Of a stretch of 64,000 nucleotides of DNA, positions 1-9,042 are shown piece after piece. The DNA comes from Streptomyces sp. Root1304 (lineage in GTDB: Bacteria > Actinomycetota > Actinomycetes > Streptomycetales > Streptomycetaceae). Made by a program: the position numbers and the translations under genes. The stretch is taken from positions 696,707 to 760,706 of the forward strand of contig NZ_LMEP01000012.1 of assembly GCF_001426405.1 (NCBI RefSeq), read 5' to 3'. Positions within the stretch are counted from its first letter, which is position 1, and each line of letters begins with the position of its first letter. Below the pieces are notes generated by a model. It was not told the DNA's origin, searched no databases, and was given only the letters and a program-made list of their open reading frames with translations.

Positions 1-35
1 CGTTGTGGGCGGTTTGCGCGGGTACCTCCGGGCTA

Positions 36-953
36 CTACTCCACGTCGTACGTGACGTAGGTCCTATGGGCCGCCTCACTCGCGGAGGCCTTCTCGGGGG
101 TCTCGAATGTGACCTGGGCCTCGAAGTTCGCCCGCCGCGTCGCCCGCCGCAGGGCCTTCAGGAGCGTCCCGCCGACCGTGACGGTCAGGACCACGGTCAG
201 CACGGCACGGCCGAGGTCCCAGCCGAGCGAGGTGGCGACGAGGAAGGCGAGGAAACGGGCCAGGTTCTCGTGGGCCGGGGCGCCCGGCAGGAAGAAGATC
301 CCGCCGCCCTCGCCCCCGGCCGCCGCCGCCTCGCCGCCGCCGATCGTGACCCAGCCGTACAGATTGGTGACCGTGCCGTACGCGAACGCCGCCAGGAAGC
401 CGTACACGGACAGCATCAGCAGCTCGCCCCGGCCCCGGAAGCGGTCCGGCCCCGGCAGCAGGCCGGCGCCCATCGTGAACCAGCCCATCGCGAGCATCTG
501 CGTCGGCATCCAGGGCCCCACACCGCCCGTGAGCAGCGCGGACGCGAACATCGTCACCGAGCCGAGGACGAAACCGAAGCCCGGCCCCAGGACCCGGCCG
601 CTCAGCACCATCAGGAAGAACATCGGCTCCAGGCCGGCCGTCCCCGCTCCCAGCGGCCGCAGTGCCGCGCCGACGGCGGCGAGCACCCCCAGCATCGCCA
701 CCGCCTTCGCGTCCATCCCGCAGTCCGCGATCGTCGCGACGACGACCGCGATCAGCAGCGGCAGCAGCGCGGCGAAGAGCCACGGGGCGTCGGCCGCGTG
801 GGTCGTCACGGCGGAACCGGCGTCCGCGAAGAGGGGCCAGCAGATGGCGAAGAGCCCGACGACGGAGACCAGCAGCAGGGCGGTGACGGAGCGAGGGCCG
901 AGGCGGACGGGGCGGGTGGTGGCGGGACGGTTGGCCGTGGGGCGGGTGCTCAC
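36..953 (-). CDS. ECF transporter S component (substrate-binding membrane subunit), probably for cobalamin
   Basis: A 305-residue protein with about six hydrophobic segments after a Pro/Arg/Thr-rich N-terminus; the pattern is that of an energy-coupling-factor S component, which binds the vitamin and topples in the membrane. The GTG start at 953 overlaps the stop of the upstream double ATPase gene as GTGA, so translation is probably coupled. It is the last gene of a five-gene operon headed by a cobalamin riboswitch, so cobalamin is the inferred substrate. Membrane topology and family are read from the sequence; the substrate is inference. The C-terminus is hydrophilic and ends near the window edge, and nothing else can be said about bases 1-35. 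Confidence 0.8.
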   Translation of the reverse strand: MSTRPTANRPATTRPVRLGPRSVTALLLVSVVGLFAICWPLFADAGSAVTTHAADAPWLFAALLPLLIAVVVATIADCGMDAKAVAMLGVLAAVGAALRPLGAGTAGLEPMFFLMVLSGRVLGPGFGFVLGSVTMFASALLTGGVGPWMPTQMLAMGWFTMGAGLLPGPDRFRGRGELLMLSVYGFLAAFAYGTVTNLYGWVTIGGGEAAAAGGEGGGIFFLPGAPAHENLARFLAFLVATSLGWDLGRAVLTVVLTVTVGGTLLKALRRATRRANFEAQVTFETPEKASASEAAHRTYVTYDVE

Positions 954-2770
954 CGTGTGCTCTCCCCTTGTGCCGCGGGATCTCGCAGCGCGCTCTCCCC
1001 TTGTACCGAAGATGCGCGCAGCTGTACCGAAGATGCGCGCAGCTGTACCGAAGATGCGCGCAGCGCGCCCTCCACCTGCTCCACCGTGAGCCACGGCTGC
1101 GGGGCGAGGATCTTCGCCACCTGAGGCGAGAACGCCGGCGAGGACACCACGACCTGCGCCGTCGGTCCGTCCGCCACCACCTCGCCGTCCGCGAGGATCA
1201 CCACCCGGTGCGCCAGCTCCGCAGCCAGCTCCACGTCGTGCGTCGCGAGCACGATCGCGTGGCCCTCGGCGGCGAGGGTACGGAGCAGGGCGACGAGACG
1301 GGCCTTCGCCGCGTAGTCCAGGCCGCGGGTCGGCTCGTCGAGCAGCAGCAGCGGGGGGCGGCCCGTCAGCACCACGGCCAGGGCCAGGGCGAGGCGCTGC
1401 CCCTCGGACAGGTCCCGGGGGTGGGTGTCGTCCGCGACGCCCGGCAGCAGCTCGGACACCAGCGCCCGGCAGGTCCCGGGCGCCGCGCCCGCGTCCGTGT
1501 CTGCCGCCGCGCACTCGGCGGCGACGGTGTCCGCGTACAGCAGGTCGCGGGGCTCCTGCGGGACCAGGCCGACCTGGCGGATCAGCTCGCGGGGGTCGGT
1601 GGTGTGCGGGGTGCGGCCGGCGACGCGGACGGTGCCGGACGTCGGTTCGATCATGCCGACGAGGGTGGAGAGGAGGGTGGACTTTCCGGCGCCGTTACGG
1701 CCCATGAGGGCGAGGGTCTCGCCGGGGGCGACGGTGAGGTCGACGCGGCGGAGCGCTTCCACGCGGGCGCGGCGGACGGCGAGGCGGTCGGTGAGGACGA
1801 GAGGGGTGGTGGGGGTGGGTACGGGGGCGGTGCGGCGCCGCTTGAAGAGGTGGAATCCCTCACCCCTCCCCCTACGCCCGGTGGCGTGGGGGGACCCCCA
1901 CTTCCCGGAACCGGGGCTCCGCCCCGGACCCCGGTCCTCGAACGCCGGACGGGCCGGAAATTCCACCCCCTCCAGCCGCTCCTTCAGTCCCCCCGCCCGC
2001 CTCCGCGCGTCCCGCACCGTCAGCGGCAGCGGATCCCAGCCCGCCACCCTGCCCAGGCCCACCACCGGCGGATGGACCGGTGAGATCGCCATCATCCCGG
2101 CCGGCGGCCCCATCACCGCGTCCGGCAGCAGGATGACCTGGTCCGCGTACTGGACCACCCGCTCCAGGCGGTGCTCCGCCAGGAGGACCGTCGTGCCGAG
2201 GTCGTGGACCAGGCGCTGGAGGACCGCGAGGACGTCCTCCGCCGCCGAGGGGTCCAGTGCGGAGGTCGGCTCGTCGAGGACCAGGACCTTCGGGTGCGGG
2301 GTCAGGACGGAGCCGATCGCGACCCGCTGCCGCTGCCCGCCGGAGAGCGTGGCGATCGGGCGGTCGCGGAGTTCGGCGAGGCCGAGGAGGTCGAGGGTCT
2401 CCTCGACGCGGCGCCGCATGACGCCCGGCGCCAGGCCCAGGGACTCCATCCCGTACGCGAGCTCGTCCTCGACCGTGTCGGTGACGAAGTGCGCGGACGG
2501 GTCCTGCCCGACCGTGCCGACCAGGTCCGCCAGCTCGCGCGGCGGATGCGTGCGGGTGTCGCGGCCGTCGACCGTGACGCGGCCGGTCAGCGTGCCGCCC
2601 GTGAAGTGGGGGACGAGCCCGGAGACCGCGCCGAGGAGCGTCGACTTGCCGACGCCCGAGGGGCCGACGAGCAGCACCAGCTCACCCTCGGGGACGGTGA
2701 GGTCGACGTTCCGCAGGGTGGGTCCGGCGGCCCCGTCGTAGGTCACCGAGACGTTCTCGAAGCGGATCAC
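950..2770 (-). CDS. ECF transporter double ATPase (EcfA-EcfA' fused in one chain)
   Basis: A 606-residue cytoplasmic ATPase with two ABC cassettes. The first has Walker A GPSGVGKST (about 36-44), LSGGQRQRV (about 142-150) and a VLVLDEPTSALD Walker B. The second has GRNGAGKST (about 353-361) and a Walker B, but its signature reads LSEGQ instead of LSGGQ. It would power the ECF importer made with the T component (next gene upstream) and the S component (next downstream). The GTG start at 2770 overlaps the upstream stop as GTGA. Odd point: the extreme C-terminus carries three exact LRASSVQ heptapeptides encoded by a 3 x 21-bp tandem repeat (1002-1064), outside the ATPase fold. Confidence 0.92.
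   Translation of the reverse strand: MIRFENVSVTYDGAAGPTLRNVDLTVPEGELVLLVGPSGVGKSTLLGAVSGLVPHFTGGTLTGRVTVDGRDTRTHPPRELADLVGTVGQDPSAHFVTDTVEDELAYGMESLGLAPGVMRRRVEETLDLLGLAELRDRPIATLSGGQRQRVAIGSVLTPHPKVLVLDEPTSALDPSAAEDVLAVLQRLVHDLGTTVLLAEHRLERVVQYADQVILLPDAVMGPPAGMMAISPVHPPVVGLGRVAGWDPLPLTVRDARRRAGGLKERLEGVEFPARPAFEDRGPGRSPGSGKWGSPHATGRRGRGEGFHLFKRRRTAPVPTPTTPLVLTDRLAVRRARVEALRRVDLTVAPGETLALMGRNGAGKSTLLSTLVGMIEPTSGTVRVAGRTPHTTDPRELIRQVGLVPQEPRDLLYADTVAAECAAADTDAGAAPGTCRALVSELLPGVADDTHPRDLSEGQRLALALAVVLTGRPPLLLLDEPTRGLDYAAKARLVALLRTLAAEGHAIVLATHDVELAAELAHRVVILADGEVVADGPTAQVVVSSPAFSPQVAKILAPQPWLTVEQVEGALRASSVQLRASSVQLRASSVQGESALRDPAAQGESTR
1002..1064. repeat. 3 x 21-bp perfect tandem repeat inside the ECF ATPase gene
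   Basis: Three identical 21-bp units (1002-1022, 1023-1043, 1044-1064) that on the minus strand encode LRASSVQ three times at the C-terminus of the ATPase. Because 21 is a multiple of three, copy-number change would keep the frame. A 13-bp sequence (GCTCTCCCCTTGT) is also repeated just to the left, around 960-972 and 992-1004. This looks like a minisatellite that could vary between strains. Confidence 0.95.
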
Positions 2771-3900
2771 GCGTTCTCCTTGCCGGGCGGTACGGGGGCC
2801 ACGAACGCCGGCAGCAGGCCCACCAGGACCGACACCGCCGGCCACAGCGGCAGCTCCGGCGCCTCCAGGGGGACGACCCCGGGGTGCAGGGCCTCGGGCG
2901 CGTACTGGTTCGCCCAGATCATCAGGACCGCGACCGCCACCCCGGAGCCCGCGACCAGCCAGGCCCGGAGCCCCCAGTGGTCCGGCCGGTAGCGGGTGCG
3001 GACCGTGCGGCGCCCGCCGAGCCGCAGCCCGGCCATGGCCGCGAGCAGCCCGGCGGCGAGCAGCGGCAGCCCGTAACCGGCGCCCTCCGCCGCGAGCAGC
3101 CCGTACGAACCGGCGCAGACGCCGAGCAGACCGCCCAGGGTCAGTACGTTCGTGGTGCGGCGTACCGAGGCCGGGACCCGCGCCGTCCGCCCGTACCCGC
3201 GCGCGTCCATCGAGGCCGCGACGGCGATCGACCGTTCGAGCGCGCCCTCCAGGACCGGCAGGCCGATCTGGAGCACCGCACGCACCCCGCCCGTGGGGCG
3301 CCCGCGAAGACGCCGGGCGGTACGGAGCCGGGCGACGTCCGCGACCATGTTCGGCGCGAAGGTCATCGCCACGACGACGGCGACCCCGGCCTCGTAGAGC
3401 GCGCCAGGCAGCGACTTCAGCAGTCGCGCCGGGTTGGCGAGCGCGTTCGCCGCGCCCACGCAGATCAGCAGCGTCGCCAGCTTCGCGCCGTCGTACAGCG
3501 CGAACACCAGCTGCTCGGCCGTCACCCGCCCCCCGATCCGGATGCCCTCCGCCCACGCGGGCAGCGGCAGCTCGGGCAGCGTGAACAGCACGTGCGTCCC
3601 CGGGATGGGGGAGCCGAGGAGCAGCGAGAACACGACCCGCAGGCCGACGACGAACAGACCGAGCTTCACGAACGCGCCGTACGAGCGGGCCCACGGCGCG
3701 TCCGTGCGCCGGGCCGCGACGACATAGCCGGCGACCCCGACGAGCAGCCCGAGCAGCAGCGGGTTGGTGGTCCGGGAGGCGGCGACGGCCAGCCCGAGCG
3801 CCCACAGCCACCAGGCTCCGGCATGCAGGGCATTGGCCCGACTCGCCTCGGGGGCCGTGAACACGCCCCGGGCCGTGAACACGCGAGCGGCCGTACTCAT
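2767..3900 (-). CDS. ECF transporter T component (EcfT-like transmembrane coupling subunit)
   Basis: A 377-residue integral membrane protein with N-terminal and C-terminal groups of hydrophobic segments and a long amphipathic middle. The T-component signature MDARGYG (about 228-234) that docks on the ATPases is visible. It couples ATP hydrolysis to movement of the S component. The ATG at 3900 overlaps the preceding gene's stop as ATGA and its own stop overlaps the ATPase start as GTGA. The N-terminus contains a short direct repeat (VFTARG/VFTAPE) from an 18-bp DNA duplication at 3853-3888. Confidence 0.9.
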   Translation of the reverse strand: MSTAARVFTARGVFTAPEASRANALHAGAWWLWALGLAVAASRTTNPLLLGLLVGVAGYVVAARRTDAPWARSYGAFVKLGLFVVGLRVVFSLLLGSPIPGTHVLFTLPELPLPAWAEGIRIGGRVTAEQLVFALYDGAKLATLLICVGAANALANPARLLKSLPGALYEAGVAVVVAMTFAPNMVADVARLRTARRLRGRPTGGVRAVLQIGLPVLEGALERSIAVAASMDARGYGRTARVPASVRRTTNVLTLGGLLGVCAGSYGLLAAEGAGYGLPLLAAGLLAAMAGLRLGGRRTVRTRYRPDHWGLRAWLVAGSGVAVAVLMIWANQYAPEALHPGVVPLEAPELPLWPAVSVLVGLLPAFVAPVPPGKENA

Positions 3901-4571
3901 CCGCGCCGGCGGGCCTTCCAGATCGCCGCGCCGCCGAGGGCCAGGACCGCCGCCCCGCCGGCGAGCACGCCGAAGGACGGGCCGCCGCCGCCGTCGGTGG
4001 CCGGCGCGGCCGGGGCCGGAGCCGTCGCGCTCGGCGCCTTCTCCGCGACCTGCTCGCCACAGCCCCGTACCGGGTAGCCCGCGATCCCGCACAGCATGGC
4101 CGCGCTGTCGTAGCGCAGCGGCTTCGCCACCTCGGCCAGCGCCTCCGCACCCGTCGCGTCCTCGCGGACCTGCGCGCAGCCGACCGTGACCGGCTTCGCC
4201 GGCGGGGTCTCGCCGGGCGGGGCGTCCAGCGGTCCGCCGAAGTCGACGACGACCGCGACGCGCTTGCTGCCGTCCTTCGCGTCCGTGCCTCCGCAGATCC
4301 CCGGGAAGTCGGGGGCGACGGAGGGCAGGGAGGTGTCGTCCGTGCCGTTGCTGACCGCGAAGCGGAAGCCGATCACATCGCCGTCGGCGGGCCGCGCGGT
4401 CGCCGGGCCCTGGGTGGCGTACGCCCAGGGCTTCCCGCCGTCGCTCTCCCAGAACGACCAGTAGCGGTAGCCGGCGGCCTGCGCCGGGGCGGCCGCGACC
4501 CCGGCGAGGGTCAGCAGCGCGCCGGCCGCGGCGCCCGCGATCCTGGCGCCGGTCCTCCGGGCCGCCGTCAC
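3897..4571 (-). CDS. Secreted, C-terminally anchored SCO2322-family protein, candidate beta-domain of a split transcobalamin-like receptor
   Basis: A 224-residue exported protein: signal peptide ending near AAPAQAA, a domain opening with YRYWSFWESDGGKPW, four cysteines in the ectodomain, a proline/alanine linker, and a C-terminal transmembrane helix followed by KARRR. The YWSF.w and wxYat pattern and the size recall the small beta domain (DUF4430-like) that follows the alpha/alpha barrel in animal cobalamin carriers. That resemblance is inference and needs a structure comparison. GTG start at 4571 overlaps the upstream stop as GTGA. Position between the toroid protein and the ECF subunits, under a B12 riboswitch, suggests a role in extracellular corrinoid capture. 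Confidence 0.75.
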   Translation of the reverse strand: MTAARRTGARIAGAAAGALLTLAGVAAAPAQAAGYRYWSFWESDGGKPWAYATQGPATARPADGDVIGFRFAVSNGTDDTSLPSVAPDFPGICGGTDAKDGSKRVAVVVDFGGPLDAPPGETPPAKPVTVGCAQVREDATGAEALAEVAKPLRYDSAAMLCGIAGYPVRGCGEQVAEKAPSATAPAPAAPATDGGGGPSFGVLAGGAAVLALGGAAIWKARRRG

Positions 4572-5824
4572 TTCTTGCGGCCGCTCACGAGGAAGCCGAT
4601 GCCGACGCCGACGACCATGCCGATGCCGATGATCCACCAGACGTCGAAGCCGGAGCCCTCGTCGTCGCTGGTCGAGGACGCGGAGGTGTCCGGGGTCTTG
4701 GGCGCGGGGCCGGTCGCGTTGAGCTGCTCGACCAGGTCCGCCGTGCCGAACTCGCGCGGGTCGGTCTCCATCGCGCGGGAGGCCAGGATCAGCTGCGCGT
4801 ACGCGGCGGGGCCGTTCTCCTTCGCCCAGTCCGCGGAGTGCGCCTCCAGCCACTGCAGGGCGGGCTCGGCCTGCCGGGCGGCGCCGGAGGCGGCCAGCGC
4901 GACGACGGCGTCGGCGGTGTTGCCGTAGTCCGGCTGTTCGGTGGTGTCGGTGGCGCCGGGCATCGGCGGGGTGTTCAGGTGCGCGGTCTTCAGGAGCGCC
5001 CTGGACAGGTAGGAGGCGCCGTTGAGGGCGGCCCGCTCGACGGTCGGCTTCGTCAGGTCCTGGCAGCTCGGCTGCTGCTGGGGGGAGGCCTTGGTGGCGA
5101 CGATGCTCTTGCCGAGCCCGGCGAGGGTGGCCGCCGCGGTCGCGTCGGCGTTCGCGAGCAGCTTGCCGTTCTTGTCCGGCTGGTACGCGAACGCCCCGGC
5201 GCCCGCCTCGTCCGGGTCCGAGCAGGGCATCGCGAAGGTGAGGAGCGCGTCGTAGGGCGTACGGCCCTCGGAGGAGGTGTACGAGCCGGGCTTCACGCTG
5301 ATCGCGGCAAGGGTGCCGATGACGAGCGAGGTGGAGTTGGCGTCGCTGGGGCCGCCGGAGGTGTAGCCCCAGCCGCCGTCCTTGTTCTGCACGGTCCGCA
5401 GCCAGCCCGCGCCCGCCTTGACGGCCTTGTCGAGCTTCTCCGGGTCGACGGCCTGGCGGCGGACGGCGCCGAGCGCGTGCACGGCGGCGGCGGTGGCGTT
5501 GGTGTCCCGCATGGTCTTCGGGTCGCAGGGCTTGGTGACGTCCGGGCGGTACGAGGCGAACGAGCCGTCCTCGCACTGCTGGCCCAGGAGCCAGTCCACG
5601 GCCTGGTCGGCGGGCTGGTAGCCGGTGGCGCGCTGGGCGAGGAAGGCGAGCGACTGGCGCCACACGCCGTCGTACGTCGGGTCCTTCGTGCCGTACAGGC
5701 CGGGCGGGAGCGTCCCGGTGGACGGCGTGGGGGAGGGCGCGGCGGAGGCCGCGCCGACGGCTCCGGTGCCGAGCAGGACGGCGGCGGCTGCGAGCGCGGC
5801 GGCGCCTCGGCGGACGGTGTTCAT
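4568..5824 (-). CDS. Secreted prenyltransferase/squalene-cyclase-type alpha-toroid protein, candidate cobalamin-binding alpha-domain
   Basis: A 418-residue exported protein. A signal peptide (about 1-28) is followed by repeats of about 50-60 residues with the DGSF/DGGWGY turns typical of terpenoid-cyclase/prenyltransferase alpha-alpha toroids, for example LLGQQCEDGSF and NKDGGWGYTSGG. A Ser/Asp linker then leads to a transmembrane helix and a basic tail GRKK, so the toroid should sit outside the membrane. Catalytic acid motifs of true cyclases are not evident. Human intrinsic factor and transcobalamin use the same toroid fold to hold B12. First gene after the riboswitch, with an AGGAGAG ribosome-binding site close to ATG 5824. 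Confidence 0.85.
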   Translation of the reverse strand: MNTVRRGAAALAAAAVLLGTGAVGAASAAPSPTPSTGTLPPGLYGTKDPTYDGVWRQSLAFLAQRATGYQPADQAVDWLLGQQCEDGSFASYRPDVTKPCDPKTMRDTNATAAAVHALGAVRRQAVDPEKLDKAVKAGAGWLRTVQNKDGGWGYTSGGPSDANSTSLVIGTLAAISVKPGSYTSSEGRTPYDALLTFAMPCSDPDEAGAGAFAYQPDKNGKLLANADATAAATLAGLGKSIVATKASPQQQPSCQDLTKPTVERAALNGASYLSRALLKTAHLNTPPMPGATDTTEQPDYGNTADAVVALAASGAARQAEPALQWLEAHSADWAKENGPAAYAQLILASRAMETDPREFGTADLVEQLNATGPAPKTPDTSASSTSDDEGSGFDVWWIIGIGMVVGVGIGFLVSGRKK

Positions 5825-5894
5825 GGAGCCCTCTCCTGCGGCCGGGCACCGGCACGCCCCAGGGGCACCAGGCTCCGGCTCCGTATTCCTCGAC

Positions 5895-6028
5895 GGTGCC
5901 GGCGGTCACGTCCCGCACGGGGCATTCCGACTCACCGCTCCCCGGGGGGGAGCGGCATACGGTTGCGGGTCAGTGCCGGAGTCGCACCGGCTTCCCCCCG
6001 TACGGGCATGATGACGACGCGCCCACTG
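5895..6028 (-). promoter_or_regulatory. Cobalamin (adenosylcobalamin-type) riboswitch
   Basis: On the minus strand the leader contains GGGAAGCCGGTGCGACTCCG followed by GCACTGACCCGCAACCG, the highly conserved core of cobalamin riboswitches. After a GC hairpin (CGCTCCCC/GGGGAGCG) comes GTGAGTCGGAATGCC, the B12-box-like closing segment. It lies about 70-200 bases upstream of the toroid gene. Downstream, two GGAGCC copies (plus-strand ggctcc at 5871 and 5877) can pair with GGCTCC beside the start codon (plus 5825-5830), a plausible translation-blocking expression platform. High B12 should switch the ECF operon off. The exact ends are estimates. Confidence 0.9.
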
Positions 6029-6094
6029 TACCGGCCCGTAGGCCCGCCGCCCCGGGCGGTGCGAGGCGCCTCACACCCGCCGGGTACGGGAGCC

Positions 6095-7132
6095 TCACAC
6101 CGCCACGTACTCCACCGGGTCCGTGCCGGTCACCGCCTCCGCGCGGCCCAGTTTCACCAGTCGGCGGACGTGGGCCTCGGCCTCGCTGACGGCGATGTTC
6201 CGGGAGCCGTCGGGGATCTCGTCCCAGGGGCGGTTCCACTCCATCCGCTCGGCGAGCTGCCAGGGGGTGAGCGGGGTGGCGAGGAGACCGAGGAGGCCGG
6301 TGAGCCGCTCCTCGTGGTGGTCGAGGAGTTCGCGGACCCGGCCGGCGGCGTCGGCGAACGCGTACTGGTGGGCGGGGAGGACCTCCGCGACGCCGAGGCG
6401 GCCGACGCGTTCCAGCGAGTCGAGGTAGTCGCCGAGGGGGTCGGTCTCGTGGGCGTCGCCCGGGTGCTCGTACAGCCCGATGTGCGGGGAGATCCCGGGC
6501 AGCAGGTGGTCGCCGGAGAAGAGCCGGCCGTGACCCGGCAGCCCGGCGGGATGCTCCTCCTCCAGGTGGAGGCAGACGTGGCCGGGGGTGTGGCCGGGCG
6601 TCCAGATCGCACGCAGCCGCCGCCCGGCGAGGTCGAGGAGTTCGCCGGGGACGATCTCGCGGTCGGGGACGGCGGAGCGCAGCCCCGGCAGGGTCCGCAT
6701 CCGGCCGGACGCGCGGGCGGCCCGCAGCGGGGCGACGCTCTCCTCGGGGGCGCCGACGGCGGTCAGCTTCTGGACCATGTAGTCGAACCAGGTGCCGGGA
6801 TCGGCGTCGCGGGTGCGGCGGACGACGGCGGTGTCGGCGGCGTGCATGGCGATCCAGGCCCCGGACTCCTCGCGGACCCGCCCGGAGAGGCCGTGGTGGT
6901 CGGGGTGGTGATGGGTGATGACGACCCCGTGGACGTCGGTGACGCTGATCCCCAGCGCGTCGAGCCCGCCGACGAGTTCGGCCCAGGAGGCGGGGTCGTC
7001 CCAGCCGGTGTCGACGAGGACGGGACCGCGGTCGGTGTCGAGGACGTGGACCAGGGTGTGACCGAGGGGGTTGTCGGGGATGGGCACCCGGAGCGACCAG
7101 ACGCCTCCGCCGTGATCGGTCACCTGGTTCAT
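6095..7132 (-). CDS. Metallo-beta-lactamase-fold hydrolase
   Basis: A 345-residue cytoplasmic MBL-fold enzyme. The dinuclear zinc motif HHHPDHHG lies near residue 75-82, later ligands appear in GHTPGHVCLH and SGDHLLPG, and the C-terminus carries a winged-helix-like extension (WNRPWDEI...AEAHVRRL), an arrangement seen in thioesterase/LACTB2-like hydrolases. The substrate cannot be read from the sequence; hydrolysis of acyl thioesters or lactones is typical of the family. It is transcribed divergently from the aldehyde dehydrogenase with a shared palindromic operator between them, so the two may be co-regulated. Confidence 0.88.
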   Translation of the reverse strand: MNQVTDHGGGVWSLRVPIPDNPLGHTLVHVLDTDRGPVLVDTGWDDPASWAELVGGLDALGISVTDVHGVVITHHHPDHHGLSGRVREESGAWIAMHAADTAVVRRTRDADPGTWFDYMVQKLTAVGAPEESVAPLRAARASGRMRTLPGLRSAVPDREIVPGELLDLAGRRLRAIWTPGHTPGHVCLHLEEEHPAGLPGHGRLFSGDHLLPGISPHIGLYEHPGDAHETDPLGDYLDSLERVGRLGVAEVLPAHQYAFADAAGRVRELLDHHEERLTGLLGLLATPLTPWQLAERMEWNRPWDEIPDGSRNIAVSEAEAHVRRLVKLGRAEAVTGTDPVEYVAV

Positions 7133-7180
7133 GAGCGTCCTCGTCTCTGTGTACCGGTACGGCCATTGCCCACCATAACT

Positions 7181-7198
7181 AGAACTGGTATCAGTTCT
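7181..7198. promoter_or_regulatory. Palindromic operator between the MBL hydrolase and aldehyde dehydrogenase genes
   Basis: A near-perfect dyad AGAACTG-N4-CAGTTCT lies in the 118-bp divergent intergenic region, 49 bases from the hydrolase start and 53 bases from the dehydrogenase start. Its size suits a TetR-family dimer. The AAC..GTT spacing differs from the KstR box, so another regulator is likely. No regulator gene is adjacent. Confidence 0.6.
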
Positions 7199-7250
7199 GA
7201 AGCATCGTCAGGAACTGAGAGAGATTTCCCCTCCCCGGAAGGCGGCGGTC

Positions 7251-8710
<1,460 letters not shown>

Positions 8711-8711
<1 letters not shown>

Positions 8712-8944
8712 TGGGGGACCGCTGGCACGTGGAGGTCGACCGGAGCGTCTGCATCGGCTCCGGCATGTGCGTCAACCACGCTCCCGACGGCTTCCGTCTC
8801 GACACGGCCCGTCAGTCCCACCCGCGCGAGGCGGAGACCGACGCGGGCGAACGCCTCCTCGCGGCGGCCGAGGGCTGTCCGGTGGAGGCCATCCTCATCA
8901 CGCTCGCGGACGGCGGGGACCCGGTGTTCCCGCCGGAGGAGTGA
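8711..8944 (+). CDS. Small ferredoxin of the P450-partner type
   Basis: A 77-residue soluble electron carrier. Cysteines occur in CIGSGMC near the N-terminus and in GCPVEAI near the C-terminus. The central cysteine of a classical CxxCxxC set is absent, as in [3Fe-4S] (or atypical [4Fe-4S]) ferredoxins that serve cytochromes P450. Its ATG overlaps the TGA of the aldehyde dehydrogenase by one base (TGATG). No P450 gene is in this window, so its partner is unknown. Confidence 0.88.
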
Positions 8945-9042
8945 CCCGGGCCCGTTCCGCGCCCCGCCGGCACCGCCCGTGACCTGCCCTCATGTGTGTG
9001 ACACTCGCTCGGCACAGCAGGGACACAGCGAGCGGAGACGTC

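Noticed and set aside
1002..1064. Short regular repeats as a CRISPR array
   Set aside because: Units are 21 bp, contiguous without spacers and translate in frame; no cas genes are present.
2771..4150. Upstream extension of the ECF ATPase frame
   Set aside because: The extra sequence is Arg/Ala/Gly low complexity and overlaps the T component gene; the GTG at 2770 with a GTGA overlap gives a normal ABC N-terminus.
7181..7198. ALDH/MBL palindrome as a KstR box
   Set aside because: The AAC and GTT halves are separated by eight bases rather than two, so it does not fit TnnAACnnGTTnnA.
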